64,000 nucleotides of DNA from Pseudoalteromonas sp. S16_S37 (GCF_014694405.1 NZ_JAAUWV010000003.1:62001-126000); one strand, 5' to 3'. Counted from the stretch's first letter, positions 1 through 8,657 are shown. The notes: generated by a model from the letters alone, not told the origin. Numbers and translations: made by a program.

Positions 1-323
1 GGGCTGACAATCACAAACATGCCAAATAGTAAGGGTATAAATAATCGGCGACTTTTCAAAGCAATGAGTTTTACTACGCTATATTTATGACTGTTTAAAG
101 CGTTCGCTAAAGCATTCGCTAAAGCAACACCCGAGATAAAAAATAGCAGCGACATGCGCCACGGGTTTGTGAGGATCATCACATCTTGCAGCCATTCATA
201 CGTGGTGGCACTTTTGATATGCCACCCCCAATTGGCTACATAGTACATACCGATGTGATATAAAATAAGCACTGCAAACGCAAGCACGCGCAGGGCATCA
301 ATATCATAACGTCGTTGGTTCAT
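1..323 (-). CDS. Acyltransferase 3 family membrane protein (N-terminal part, cut by window edge)
   Basis: The ATG is at 323 on the minus strand and the frame stays open to the window edge, so only about the first 107 residues are present. The start MNQRRYDIDALRVLAF, followed by LILYHIGMYY and SLLFFISGVALANAL, is the typical beginning of acyltransferase-3 (OpgC/MdoC-like) proteins, which O-acylate surface or periplasmic glycans at the inner membrane. The stretch ANALANAL is encoded by a 12-bp tandem duplication near 100-125. It diverges from the LytTR regulator across about 125 bp, suggesting shared control. The family is clear; the substrate is unknown. Confidence 0.75.
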   Translation of the reverse strand, partial: MNQRRYDIDALRVLAFAVLILYHIGMYYVANWGWHIKSATTYEWLQDVMILTNPWRMSLLFFISGVALANALANALNSHKYSVVKLIALKSRRLFIPLLFGMFVIVS

Positions 324-449
324 TGTTTTGCTCGTCTTTTGCTGTTATTGGTGCTCAAAGTTTGGCAAAGTAATATGCGCTAAAACACAGCTAACTGACT
401 GACTGGTAAGCTTTTAGTGATAAACGGTGGAATACAGGGATAAATACAA

Positions 450-1310
450 TTGAATTGGCAGCGAATAGACAACAATAGGGTACTGCTCGGTTATTTTGCC
501 GCGGCGCTGTATCTTTTTATCAACAACACTATTAATGCATTGTCGGTTTGGACTGAGCATTCTCGCCAAGGTGAGCCCAGTATCGCGCTTTGGGAGCCAT
601 TTCTTTGGGAATACACGAGTGCCTTGAGTGTGTTGGTTATTTTGCCATTGTTATTTCATTTTTTTAGCCGTTTTCCTCTGCACTTTGCACAACCCAAAAA
701 GCAACTGTTAGTACATCTGCTTGGTAGTGTGGTTTTTGCCAGCCTACATATATTGTTGATGGTGACATTACGCGAAATGGGTTATGCCATAAATGGTGGC
801 GATTATGACTTTGGGCCTCTTGCGCGCGAGTTCTGGTATGAATACCGCAAAGATGCTTGGGGATATGTTATTTGGATGGTGGTGTATAACGTCACGCAAA
901 TTGTTTACGCTCGACTAAAAGGTGAGGCGAGTGTGATTGCAGGTAGTGAACAAGAGGCGCAAGCGCAAGACTCTCAACGCGCAGCGCCAGAGCACTTTTT
1001 GGTGAAAAAGCTCGATAAAGAATTTTTAGTTAAAGTCGCCGATATTGAATATTTAGAATCAGCTGGTAACTACGTGAACTTATACAGCCAAGGACGTATT
1101 TACCCACTGCGCTCAACGCTTGGCGAGCTATGTCAGCGCCTCAGCGCAAAAGGGTTTAGCCGCATCCATCGCAGTTACGGCGTTAACCACAACGCGGTTG
1201 ATAGTATCAGCTACCAACCAAGTGGCGATGGTGAGATCACCCTTAAATCAGGGAAAAAACTCAACCTATCAAGGCGATATAAGGATGAGTTTAAGCAAAG
1301 CCTGAGCTGA
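450..1310 (+). CDS. LytTR-type DNA-binding regulator with membrane N-terminus
   Basis: 286 residues. The first ~150 carry about four hydrophobic segments; a Gln/Ala linker follows, then a LytTR DNA-binding domain at about 185-286 (VADIEYLESAGNYVNLYS, PLRSTLGEL, FSRIHRSYGVN). There is no receiver domain, so the membrane region probably takes the signal directly. The start is TTG at 450, with an AGGGA ribosome-binding site about 8 nt upstream; no better in-frame ATG lies nearby. It is divergent from the acyltransferase and may control it, which is inference from position only. Confidence 0.8.
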   Translation: MNWQRIDNNRVLLGYFAAALYLFINNTINALSVWTEHSRQGEPSIALWEPFLWEYTSALSVLVILPLLFHFFSRFPLHFAQPKKQLLVHLLGSVVFASLHILLMVTLREMGYAINGGDYDFGPLAREFWYEYRKDAWGYVIWMVVYNVTQIVYARLKGEASVIAGSEQEAQAQDSQRAAPEHFLVKKLDKEFLVKVADIEYLESAGNYVNLYSQGRIYPLRSTLGELCQRLSAKGFSRIHRSYGVNHNAVDSISYQPSGDGEITLKSGKKLNLSRRYKDEFKQSLS

Positions 1311-1351
1311 AAAACCCAGTAATTAACCGTTGTAGCGTGATTGTATGTAAA

Positions 1352-2104
1352 TTACTTTATTTTTATACCCAAAGCCAGCGATACTAAAGTGCCTAATAGC
1401 GTTGTAAATACCACAGAAACCAAAGAGCCTATTAGTACATACTCTGTCATGCTGCGACCTTCTTGCTTGTTTAACTCACCAAATCTAAAAATTGACTTTG
1501 CCGCTAATACAAAGCCCACCGCGGCGTAACTGCCAACCAGTGTAAAAGTGAGTATCAATACGCGCTCTAAATATCCAATCAGCTTACCGCCCGATACAAT
1601 ACCTTCAGCACAAGGATTATTTTCTGGTACTGGGTAGTTCTTTAATACTGCGCTTATCACGATAGACGTTGGTTTGAGTACAAGTAAATAAGCAAAACCG
1701 ATTAAAACTATGTCTGAGAATTTTTTATTACCTAATACGCTGCTTATTGTTAGCCCCTCGGTCATGTGAAAGGCAATCATGGCGAGCACGCAAATGTGCA
1801 AAGCTTGGTCGATTACAAAATAACTTAAACTATCACCATTTACCTTTGTTACCTTCCACCAGTCGATAACAAAGTGGCTGATTGCGACAATCGTTACCAA
1901 GCACAAGGTTGAGCGCCAATCTAAACCTAAGATCAGTGCCGGGATAAGCAGCAAAATACCATGCAGAATTGAGTGGTAATATAACGCAGCACTTCGATAG
2001 GTATGCTGTTTTTTTTCTGTAATCCATTTGTTAGGTTGCAAATAGAAATCGGCCAGCATGTGTATAAACAAAAAAGGCATAAATACAGCTAAAAAATCAT
2101 CCAT
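1352..2104 (-). CDS. DUF3307 membrane protein
   Basis: 250 residues starting at MDDFLAVFMPFLFIHMLADFY. DUF3307 proteins are multi-span membrane proteins of unknown function; HMLADFYLQP and VAISHFVIDWWK are family hallmarks. I prefer the internal ATG at 2104 to a longer frame from 2149, because a GAGG site sits 7 nt before it and the ATG overlaps the end of the upstream gene (ATGGATGA), implying translational coupling. It follows the SatD-like gene in one operon, and this SatD/DUF3307 pairing is known from other bacteria. Converges on the LytTR gene. Confidence 0.8.
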   Translation of the reverse strand: MDDFLAVFMPFLFIHMLADFYLQPNKWITEKKQHTYRSAALYYHSILHGILLLIPALILGLDWRSTLCLVTIVAISHFVIDWWKVTKVNGDSLSYFVIDQALHICVLAMIAFHMTEGLTISSVLGNKKFSDIVLIGFAYLLVLKPTSIVISAVLKNYPVPENNPCAEGIVSGGKLIGYLERVLILTFTLVGSYAAVGFVLAAKSIFRFGELNKQEGRSMTEYVLIGSLVSVVFTTLLGTLVSLALGIKIK

Positions 2105-2747
2105 GATAGAGCCTCGTAACCTGAGTGATAAAGCGTACATTAAGTTCATTGAGCAACGGCCAACCGGACGCTTTGAGCGATTTACTGGCGGTGGCAGTGG
2201 CGATATCGAGCTGTTGTGCTAAATCGCTAACAGATAGCGCCGCGTTGTTTTGTAACATGGGCAATAACACTTCGCACTGGCGAGCGGTAAGCTCTGTGAG
2301 TTGTTTATCAAGGTACTTAAAAAGTAAATCGAACTGAGCGGTGAGTTCGTCACAGTCAGAGCTAAACAATAAGCGGTCATGCTTTAAATGCTTGAGCCCT
2401 CGACCAGAGAGAGTAAAAGCGGCTCCCGTGGATTCAGACACCGAATCTCGCAAACAAGCATTTGCAGCAATGGCAAAACTAATGCGACAGTCAAAGGCTT
2501 TGCCAAGTGCCTTAATACCAACCCGATAAAGAATGGCGTACCTGAGCACATTTTGAATATCGAATATGAGACTTTGAAACTCATCACCGCGCTCAATGCT
2601 ATGGCTATTGGCAGCGTGCTCTACACTTATCCATTTCTGGGTTTGCTTCACTCGTGAGAGTAGCCGTTCAAACTGCTCAGAAGTCAGTTTAGTAGAGTTA
2701 ATAATATCACCGCTGATCACTGCGATAGTGGGGTTGGCAGCTGTCAC
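2097..2747 (-). CDS. SatD family protein with C-terminal helix-turn-helix
   Basis: 216 residues from a GTG at 2747 (AAGGA site 7 nt upstream). The N-terminus, IAVISGDIINSTKLT, followed by IERGDEFQSLI, matches the SatD family, whose fold recalls nucleotide-cyclase-like domains. Residues about 165-205 (VSDLAQQLDIATATASKSLK) read as a winged helix-turn-helix, so the protein probably binds DNA and may regulate itself. Three phased palindromes lie just upstream. It is translationally coupled to the DUF3307 gene. The family assignment is good; the biochemical role is not established. Confidence 0.75.
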   Translation of the reverse strand: MTAANPTIAVISGDIINSTKLTSEQFERLLSRVKQTQKWISVEHAANSHSIERGDEFQSLIFDIQNVLRYAILYRVGIKALGKAFDCRISFAIAANACLRDSVSESTGAAFTLSGRGLKHLKHDRLLFSSDCDELTAQFDLLFKYLDKQLTELTARQCEVLLPMLQNNAALSVSDLAQQLDIATATASKSLKASGWPLLNELNVRFITQVTRLYHG

Positions 2748-2796
2748 TTTAAATCCTTATAACAGTCGATTTAGGTCATTTTGATAATCAATGAAA

Positions 2797-2870
2797 TTAG
2801 CTAAAAATAGCTAATAAGTCAAATTTAGCTTTATTTGGCTAAATTTTTATTTTTAGCCTTTATTGGCTAA
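2797..2870 (-). promoter_or_regulatory. Array of three 18-bp palindromic operators upstream of satD
   Basis: Three dyads share the pattern TTAGCY-N6-RGCTAA: TTAGCTAAAAATAGCTAA at 2797-2814, TTAGCTTTATTTGGCTAA at 2825-2842 and TTAGCCTTTATTGGCTAA at 2853-2870. Their centres (2805.5, 2833.5, 2861.5) are spaced exactly 28 bp apart. They lie 50-123 bp upstream of the satD GTG, where operators would sit. The obvious candidate ligand is the HTH domain of SatD itself (inference). Confidence 0.7.
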
Positions 2871-3178
2871 TTTATCGCTGGCGAGCACCGTATCACTGCT
2901 TGCTGGTTTGCTCTATAAAAGCAAAAATTCATCTCGTGATACGCAGTAAAAAACGGCTCTTTATTATCGCAATAAAAACAGTCTAATAATTTTGAGTGCT
3001 AGGTGTTAAAGATGGGTGTAAAAACGCCGGAATTGGATTGGGGGTTGCGTTCGCAAGCCTTGGCTGTTTATTTAGTTTTTATTTTCAACGGCTGAACCTT
3101 GAGAATAATAAATGTCTAGCCAATCCCCCAAAGTTGCAGGTGTTGGCCATGAGGTTAGACAAGTGTAGCGGCTATCTA
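2871..3178. other. Intergenic stretch without a supported gene
   Basis: About 300 bp between the satD operators and the convergent end of the YciI gene. An 80-codon plus-strand open frame here has no family resemblance and no convincing start signal. I see no RNA gene or terminator. Confidence 0.5.
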
Positions 3179-3466
3179 TTAGCGCAATATATGGGCATAG
3201 TCAGCACTGGCCATTACTGGAAGAAACTCTGTGATTGAGTATGTTACATGGCCGCTTTGTACAAAAGGGTCTGCATTGAGTACGGCTCTAAGCGCTCTTT
3301 CGCTTTGATGTTTTGATAGCAAAATGCCCCCTGTTCTTGGTATTTTTCTGCCACCAAACATCAGATTATTAGACTTATATTCCTTTTCTAAATACGTTTT
3401 ATGTTGCTCGGTTAGCTCTGGCGTAATTTGCTCTAAATCTACAAATGTCATATCAACTAGAAACAT
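3179..3466 (-). CDS. YciI-like protein
   Basis: 95 residues with the YciI fold signature: a short ferredoxin-like alpha/beta protein with DMTFVDLEQITPELTEQHKTYL at the start, GGILLSKHQSERALRAVLNADPF in the middle and a C-terminal VTYSITEF strand (quoted pieces are separate segments of the chain). YciI proteins are small cytoplasmic proteins related to muconolactone isomerase, mostly of unknown substrate. AAGGAG lies 6-7 nt before the ATG. Divergent from an HxlR regulator across 86 bp, an arrangement typical of a regulator and its target. Confidence 0.75.
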   Translation of the reverse strand: MFLVDMTFVDLEQITPELTEQHKTYLEKEYKSNNLMFGGRKIPRTGGILLSKHQSERALRAVLNADPFVQSGHVTYSITEFLPVMASADYAHILR

Positions 3467-3498
3467 TGCTTTTCTCCTTGTTAGGGCGTTATAGTGGT

Positions 3499-3515
3499 GC
3501 TACTTATTTCGTAGC
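3499..3515. promoter_or_regulatory. Putative HxlR operator between yciI-like and hxlR-like genes
   Basis: Perfect dyad GCTAC-TTATTTC-GTAGC, with a further GCTAC half-site at 3527-3531. It lies midway between the two divergent starts (3466 and 3553). HxlR-type regulators bind AT-centred dyads of this size; the assignment to the neighbouring regulator is inference. Confidence 0.5.
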
Positions 3516-3552
3516 AAAACTATACCGCTACTTTTTTAGAAGCGCAATAATT

Positions 3553-3891
3553 ATGAGTACACCTTTACCTAATCAAGCTGTTCGCGGATCAACTTCGGGC
3601 GTGCCTATCATGGCCGTTTTCGACTTACTTGGTCGAAAATGGAATATGCGAATATTATGGGAATTAAATAATAAACCAATGAGCTTTAGGGGACTGCAGG
3701 CTCGATGTGATGGTATGTCACCTTCAGTGTTAAACACGCGAATTAAGCAACTGAGCGAAGCCAAACTCATTGATAAAACAGAACAAGGTTATCAGTTAAG
3801 CGACATGGGCCAATCACTTATGCTGACCTTAAATCCACTGCGCGAATGGTCTCATAAATGGCATAAGGTGTTAGACAGTGACTACAAGTAG
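3553..3891 (+). CDS. HxlR/MarR-like winged-helix transcriptional regulator
   Basis: 112 residues from ATG 3553. The HxlR signature is intact: GRKWNMRILWELNNKPMSF, then SPSVLNTRIKQLSEAKLI for the recognition helix, and an LNPLREWSHKW tail. A longer open frame starting at 3445 runs through the divergent promoter region and has no family match, so the later start is used. HxlR proteins often sense electrophiles or redox stress and control the divergent gene, here the YciI-like protein (inference). Confidence 0.85.
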   Translation: MSTPLPNQAVRGSTSGVPIMAVFDLLGRKWNMRILWELNNKPMSFRGLQARCDGMSPSVLNTRIKQLSEAKLIDKTEQGYQLSDMGQSLMLTLNPLREWSHKWHKVLDSDYK

Positions 3892-3975
3892 TTTGGATAA
3901 GTGAGGTGGCTTACGAGTATTTAGACAATCGAAGGGTAGGCACTTTTAAAAATAGCGTTTTGAGTGACTTAACAA

Positions 3976-4938
3976 CTAAGCTCCAATCGGTTTATTGCGT
4001 AACTTTTTCTCAAGCAGTTTACGCTCTGCTTTGCTAACGTGCTTGCTCACCCATTTGGTCAGTTTTTTCATTAGCTCTGGTGGGAAGTTATGACCCATTC
4101 CGGGCACAACTTTTAATTTTGCTTTATGTATTTGTTGCGCGGTTTTTTGTCCTGCCGAGAGCGGAATAATGGGATCGGCTAAGCCGTGGATCACCAAAGT
4201 CGGCGCCTTTATTTTTTGCAGTAAATGATCTTTTGACTGACTATGAGTGAGCGCGACTAACTGGCGTTTAAAGCCATCGGGGGTGTGCGCGCGCGATACA
4301 TTCAAACGTGCTTGTTGTTTAAGAAGTTGCTCATCTTGTGGGTAATCAGGGCTCCCAATGAGTTGATTGAGTTTTACGAGGTATTCAACGGCGCTCTCTT
4401 GATTTTGTGCCGTTGGCTTTAAGCGCACAAGCTTCAACAATAATCCTAAGTTTGAACGCGACAGTGCTGGCACAGAACTTGACGACATAATAGAGGTTAA
4501 ACTGAGGACTTTCTTTTTATGCTTGGCGGCAAGCAATTGCGCTATCATGCCACCCATTGAAGCGCCTACAAAGTGAGCCTTTTTTATTTTTAGCGCTTTC
4601 ATCAGTTCTAAAACGTCTTGGCACATGTCTTCAAGGGTATATGGGGCTTTGCTTGAGATTGGCAGTCGCCGACTGAGCCAAGCTTTTATTAAGCTGGGGC
4701 GACCACAATGCTCAAGTTGTGATGATAAGCCTGTATCTCTATTGTCAAAGCGGATAACACGGAAACCGTTTTCCACCAGCCCATAATAAAAAGAGTCAGG
4801 CCACACGGTCATTTGTGCGCCTAGTCCCATAATCAAAACAATTGCGGGAGCATCGAGCGCGCCTTCATCTTGATAGTTCAGCGTAATACCATGACAGGTT
4901 ACAATGCTGGGCATAATCAGACTCTGTGGTGTCATCAT
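3976..4938 (-). CDS. Alpha/beta hydrolase
   Basis: 320 residues with the alpha/beta-hydrolase fold: oxyanion strand IVLIMGLGAQMTVW (~30-45), RFDNRDTGLS, nucleophile elbow GASMGG (Ser), acid in HGLADPIIP and catalytic His in GMGHNFP near residue 280. The C-terminal ~25 residues are very basic (KHVSKAERKLLEKKLRNK). There is no signal peptide, so it is probably a cytoplasmic esterase-type enzyme of unknown substrate. Start could be the first or second Met, or the Met at residue 9. Confidence 0.8.
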   Translation of the reverse strand: MMTPQSLIMPSIVTCHGITLNYQDEGALDAPAIVLIMGLGAQMTVWPDSFYYGLVENGFRVIRFDNRDTGLSSQLEHCGRPSLIKAWLSRRLPISSKAPYTLEDMCQDVLELMKALKIKKAHFVGASMGGMIAQLLAAKHKKKVLSLTSIMSSSSVPALSRSNLGLLLKLVRLKPTAQNQESAVEYLVKLNQLIGSPDYPQDEQLLKQQARLNVSRAHTPDGFKRQLVALTHSQSKDHLLQKIKAPTLVIHGLADPIIPLSAGQKTAQQIHKAKLKVVPGMGHNFPPELMKKLTKWVSKHVSKAERKLLEKKLRNKPIGA

Positions 4939-5042
4939 TTTTCTTCGTAGAGGTTAGTATAGTCAGTCGGATGTGTAAGTTTTATAACATCATAAAAAGT
5001 TATGCTAAATAACCAGTGCACAGCCTGTTTAAGGTGATTCGG

Positions 5043-5100
5043 TTTTGAAACAAGTTCAGAATGACGAGATGGGTTCTGAAACAAGTTCACAATGACGAGA
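5043..5100. repeat. Two direct copies of a 27-bp intergenic repeat
   Basis: Copies at 5043-5069 and 5074-5100 share the core TGAAACAAGTTC-AATGACGAGA with two mismatches, 31 bp apart. They lie in the 410-bp gap (4939-5348) between the hydrolase and arfA, which otherwise shows no gene. A 63-codon minus frame over the repeat looks spurious. The type is reminiscent of dispersed short repeats in marine gammaproteobacteria (memory, unverified). Confidence 0.6.
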
Positions 5101-5348
5101 CCAATTAGAAAGTGAGTTATGCTCAAACTTACAAGTGTGGTCTTGCTGACGAAGCTCAGTATCTCTAAGTGGATTGCATTTAGCTTAACAAACGTCGTTT
5201 TACTCCCTGAAGATAAAATTAAACTCCTTGTTTTTTAAAGAGAAAAAATATTTTTATCTTGCCATTAAAAACACTTGCATATTAACAGCGAACAGCCAAT
5301 AATCGCAGCGCGCCACTGGCGTTAAATTAAACAATTTTGGAGTTTACC

Positions 5349-5528
5349 ATGAGTAAAAAAACACATGCTCACGATCATCATCGTGGTGAAATAAAAGACA
5401 ATGCATTAAAGGCGCTGGTAACCAGCACATTATTTAAAGCAAAAGTAGAAAAGGCGAAAAAGGGTAAAGGTAGTTTTAAACGCAATGCAAAACATAAAGG
5501 CCAAGAGCCTTACCTTAAGGCAGCATAA
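5349..5528 (+). CDS. arfA: ArfA-like alternative ribosome-rescue factor
   Basis: 59 residues. The core HHRGEIKDNALKALVTSTLF followed by KVEKAKKGKGSFKRNAKHKG closely parallels E. coli ArfA (GQIKDNAIEALL, VEKNKKGKGSY). ArfA enters the mRNA channel of stalled non-stop ribosomes with its basic tail and recruits RF2, backing up tmRNA. The start is ATG 5349, with GGAG about 8 nt upstream. E. coli ArfA has an extra C-terminal hydrophobic tail that destabilises the full-length protein; this ORF stops before any such tail. A hairpin covers the 3' end (see next entry). Confidence 0.85.
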   Translation: MSKKTHAHDHHRGEIKDNALKALVTSTLFKAKVEKAKKGKGSFKRNAKHKGQEPYLKAA

Positions 5529-5540
5529 GCGCGCTTTAAG
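5514..5540 (+). promoter_or_regulatory. Hairpin over the arfA stop codon
   Basis: CTTAAGGC (5514-5521) pairs with GCTTTAAG (5533-5540), 8 bp with one G-U, leaving an 11-nt loop that contains the TAA stop (5526-5528). In E. coli a hairpin inside arfA is cut or terminates transcription, so the mRNA is non-stop and normally cleared by tmRNA. A comparable role here is inference; no strong U-run follows. Confidence 0.55.
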
Positions 5541-5579
5541 ATAAGGCTTTTCGCTTTAGTAATCACCGTTATGGCAAGG

Positions 5580-8500
5580 TTATGCCGCAACCGCTAGTTT
5601 TACCGAGTCTGTTTTGGATTGAAATATGGGCAGCGACAACACCGCTGCCATAAAGCTCAAGCTAAACAGCGCACTAAATGTCATTCCACCAATAATAACA
5701 GCGGCTAAGCCACGATAAATTTCAGAGCCCTCACCGGGGTTGAGCATCAGCGGCAACATACCAAATATACTTGTACCGGTACTCATATAAATAGCGCGTT
5801 TACGCGCTTGAATAGCGCTAAAAATAGCCTCTTGTTGCTGCTGACCTTGGGCCAAACACTCTTGAAACTTGTTCGCAAGTAAAATGGCATTATTGATAAC
5901 CAAGCCCATTAAAATAATAAAGCCAATTAAGGTGATCATATCGAGGTTTTGCGTACTAAATAGATTAAGTAGATTTAGGCACAACATACCCCCCGCCATA
6001 GCCAAAGGCATACTTGCGATGACCGCAAACGTTAATTTCCACGAGTTCAGTGCAAGCCACAATAAAAATAATAAGATCACCATAGACAAGCTAAACATAT
6101 TTAAAAACTCTTTAATAAAGGTTGATAGTTTATCTGCGCTACCTCTTACCTTTATTGATAGCCCTTTGAATTCACTACTTTGTTGTAGTGTATGTACATA
6201 CTCACTTACCTTTGCGTAAAAGGAACCAACGGTTTCGCCTTCGCTTGGAGATAGGTTAAGCGATACGCTGGTTTGTTGATTTACTCTCAGTAGACTCGAT
6301 GGGGCTAGGGTAAAGGTTGCATCCACTAATTCTGATAAAGGCACCAAACCAAAGTTAGGGATCACAATTTGTGTGGCTAGCATCTGTTCTAAGTCTTCGT
6401 TTTGTAGCGACTTTAAATAAAAAGGTTGGTTTTCACCGTCACTTGCAAACTGTCCTAAATAAACGCCTTGGCTAAGTAATTGTAGGTGCTGAGTTAAAAA
6501 GCCATTGTCTATTCCATAGCGCACTAACTGCTCGTACTTAGGTGTAAAGGCAATGCGGGCACTTTGGTTATCCAGTTCACTTTGCGCCGCTATATTGGCG
6601 TCAGGAAACTGGGTTTGTAGCTTCTCAAGTAAAGACTTTCCCTGTATTTGCAATGTTTCTAGTGATGCTCCTTGCAAATCCAGCTGCGTTTGACGGCTGT
6701 TAGGTAGTGCAAAGCTGAGCAAATTACCTTGGTTTATGAACACTCGGGTACCTGCAATATCATGCGTCAGCGTCGTTGATATCCAATTTTTGAATACCTC
6801 GTATTGCCACTCTTCGGGTGGATAAAAATACAGCAAACATCCACCTTGGAAGCAAAACATGCCTGTTACTTCATAATCTGGTGCATCGGGGTTAGTTTTT
6901 TGAGCTTTGATCCTATCAAGCACTGGGATGGCAATATGTTGTTCAACGGCACTGGGAGATAGGGGATCTGAATAACTAATAAATGCCAGCGCGACTCGGC
7001 TTTTAGGCGCTGGTAATACATCTAATGGGGGGCTGGTAAAGTAAATACACAGCATCGCCAAGGGGATACCCAGTAACAAAGTTAATGCTTTTAACGGCGT
7101 GTTAGTGGCACTTAATGTGAGTAGTTTTGTACTGCGGACAGACTGCTTAACCAGCTTTTTTGCAGGTTTAATGACAAAGTAGCGAGCTAAAATAGGAATA
7201 AGTACTAAGGCGACTAACAAAGAGGCAAAAAGGGCGCTTGAAATCGTGAATGCCAAATCTTCAAACAATTGTGCCTCGGGGCCTGAAATCATCAAGATAG
7301 GGATAAAGATCACAATACTGGAAAAGGTAGAGGATAAAATCGCGCTTTTCACCTCATTAACCGCAGCGGCGATGTTAGTGAGATAGGGTGTATCTGGTGA
7401 TTGTTCGATTTTATGTTCGATACTTTCTACCACCACGATTGCTGCGTCTAATAACAATCCAATCGACAGCGCCATACCAGCGAGTGAAATCACGTTGAGA
7501 CTATAATTTAGCGCGAGCATGGCGAGCAATACGCAAGCTAAGCACACTGGAATGCTCACAAATACTAAGCTGACAGTTTTTATGTTGCATAAAAAGTAAA
7601 ATAGCACTGCCGTTGATAACAAAACCCCAATTAATAGCGCAATGTAAACTTGTTTAATTGCGCTATGAATGCTTTTAGAGTCGTCTCGACTCAAAGCCAG
7701 CGTCATGCCTAGTGCTTTAAGTGGACCTTGGTTTAAATCGTTAATAATGTCTTTTACGGCCGACACGGTTGCGAGTGCGTTAACATCTTTACTTGGGTCT
7801 AAACGAAAATAAAAAGCTTTATTACCAAACATCGATGAAAACCCCCACTCTTGTTCCATACGTTTACGAACCGTTGCAATATCTTGTAAGCGAACGATGT
7901 GGGAGTCTGCGCTGTAGACCGCAAGGTTATTAAGTGCATCGGTGCTGAGCTGACCTGCAAAATGCAGTTCATATTCGCGTTCGCCAAGCTTGAGGGTGCT
8001 GCCAGAGCGATCAGCTAATAAACTCAGTGGTGCTCTAAGTGCTGACAAAGGTATTTGCAGCTGCGCAAGTTTATCCATATCAACTTCAATATCTATACGC
8101 TGACCTATTGGGTTACTGGCAGTTGCGATACCGGCAACACCTTCAACCTTGATGAGTGCGGGGTACACAATATGGCGAAATGCGTCGATATATGCTTGCT
8201 TAGAGGTAGGCTGCTCAGAGTAAAGCATCGCTGTGGCAAGAGTAGCCCCCGTACCATTGGCCTGATTTAACACATAAGGAGCAGCAACATTGGCTGGCCA
8301 ATTGGGCACTTGGGAAATACTGCTCAAGGTTTGCATATAGGCTTCATTCATATCGGTATTAGTTTTAAACTCTAACCGCGTTGATGCGCCACCGTTGGCT
8401 ATGTTGCTTTCGATTAAGGTGTTATTAGCAAGACCCGCAAGGGTGTTTTCAAGTGGCGCTATTAAAGTTTGCTCTATTTCTTGGGCACTTTTACCGGGCC

Positions 8501-8657
8501 AGTTTGTAAATACTAATATTTCAGGGCGGTCGATAGGCGGTAGCAAAGCATTAGGAAGCTTACTGCCTGCAAAGGTGCCCAAAATACAGATAAGCACAGC
8601 AATAGCAATCACCACGGACACATATTTGCTTTTGGTAATCATAAGCTGGTTTGGCAT
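5580..8657 (-). CDS. RND family efflux permease (inner-membrane pump)
   Basis: 1025 residues, normal for AcrB-like RND pumps. N-terminal TM1 is followed by the porter domain with PGKSAQEIEQTLIAPLE; a bundle of TM segments lies around 335-550, the second porter half around 560-850, and TM8-12 at the end. The TM4 proton-relay motif reads GLLLDAAIVVVE: the first Asp is kept but the second, present as Asp or Asn in many homologues, is Ala. The stop of the adaptor gene and this start overlap (TAATG), so the two are coupled. No outer-membrane channel gene is adjacent. The substrate cannot be read from sequence. Confidence 0.9.
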   Translation of the reverse strand: MPNQLMITKSKYVSVVIAIAVLICILGTFAGSKLPNALLPPIDRPEILVFTNWPGKSAQEIEQTLIAPLENTLAGLANNTLIESNIANGGASTRLEFKTNTDMNEAYMQTLSSISQVPNWPANVAAPYVLNQANGTGATLATAMLYSEQPTSKQAYIDAFRHIVYPALIKVEGVAGIATASNPIGQRIDIEVDMDKLAQLQIPLSALRAPLSLLADRSGSTLKLGEREYELHFAGQLSTDALNNLAVYSADSHIVRLQDIATVRKRMEQEWGFSSMFGNKAFYFRLDPSKDVNALATVSAVKDIINDLNQGPLKALGMTLALSRDDSKSIHSAIKQVYIALLIGVLLSTAVLFYFLCNIKTVSLVFVSIPVCLACVLLAMLALNYSLNVISLAGMALSIGLLLDAAIVVVESIEHKIEQSPDTPYLTNIAAAVNEVKSAILSSTFSSIVIFIPILMISGPEAQLFEDLAFTISSALFASLLVALVLIPILARYFVIKPAKKLVKQSVRSTKLLTLSATNTPLKALTLLLGIPLAMLCIYFTSPPLDVLPAPKSRVALAFISYSDPLSPSAVEQHIAIPVLDRIKAQKTNPDAPDYEVTGMFCFQGGCLLYFYPPEEWQYEVFKNWISTTLTHDIAGTRVFINQGNLLSFALPNSRQTQLDLQGASLETLQIQGKSLLEKLQTQFPDANIAAQSELDNQSARIAFTPKYEQLVRYGIDNGFLTQHLQLLSQGVYLGQFASDGENQPFYLKSLQNEDLEQMLATQIVIPNFGLVPLSELVDATFTLAPSSLLRVNQQTSVSLNLSPSEGETVGSFYAKVSEYVHTLQQSSEFKGLSIKVRGSADKLSTFIKEFLNMFSLSMVILLFLLWLALNSWKLTFAVIASMPLAMAGGMLCLNLLNLFSTQNLDMITLIGFIILMGLVINNAILLANKFQECLAQGQQQQEAIFSAIQARKRAIYMSTGTSIFGMLPLMLNPGEGSEIYRGLAAVIIGGMTFSALFSLSFMAAVLSLPIFQSKTDSVKLAVAA

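Noticed and set aside
2996..3238. 80-codon plus-strand open frame
   Set aside because: No ribosome-binding site, no family resemblance, overlaps the end of the YciI-like gene.
4935..5126. 63-codon minus-strand open frame
   Set aside because: Runs through the 27-bp direct repeats and has no protein-like features.
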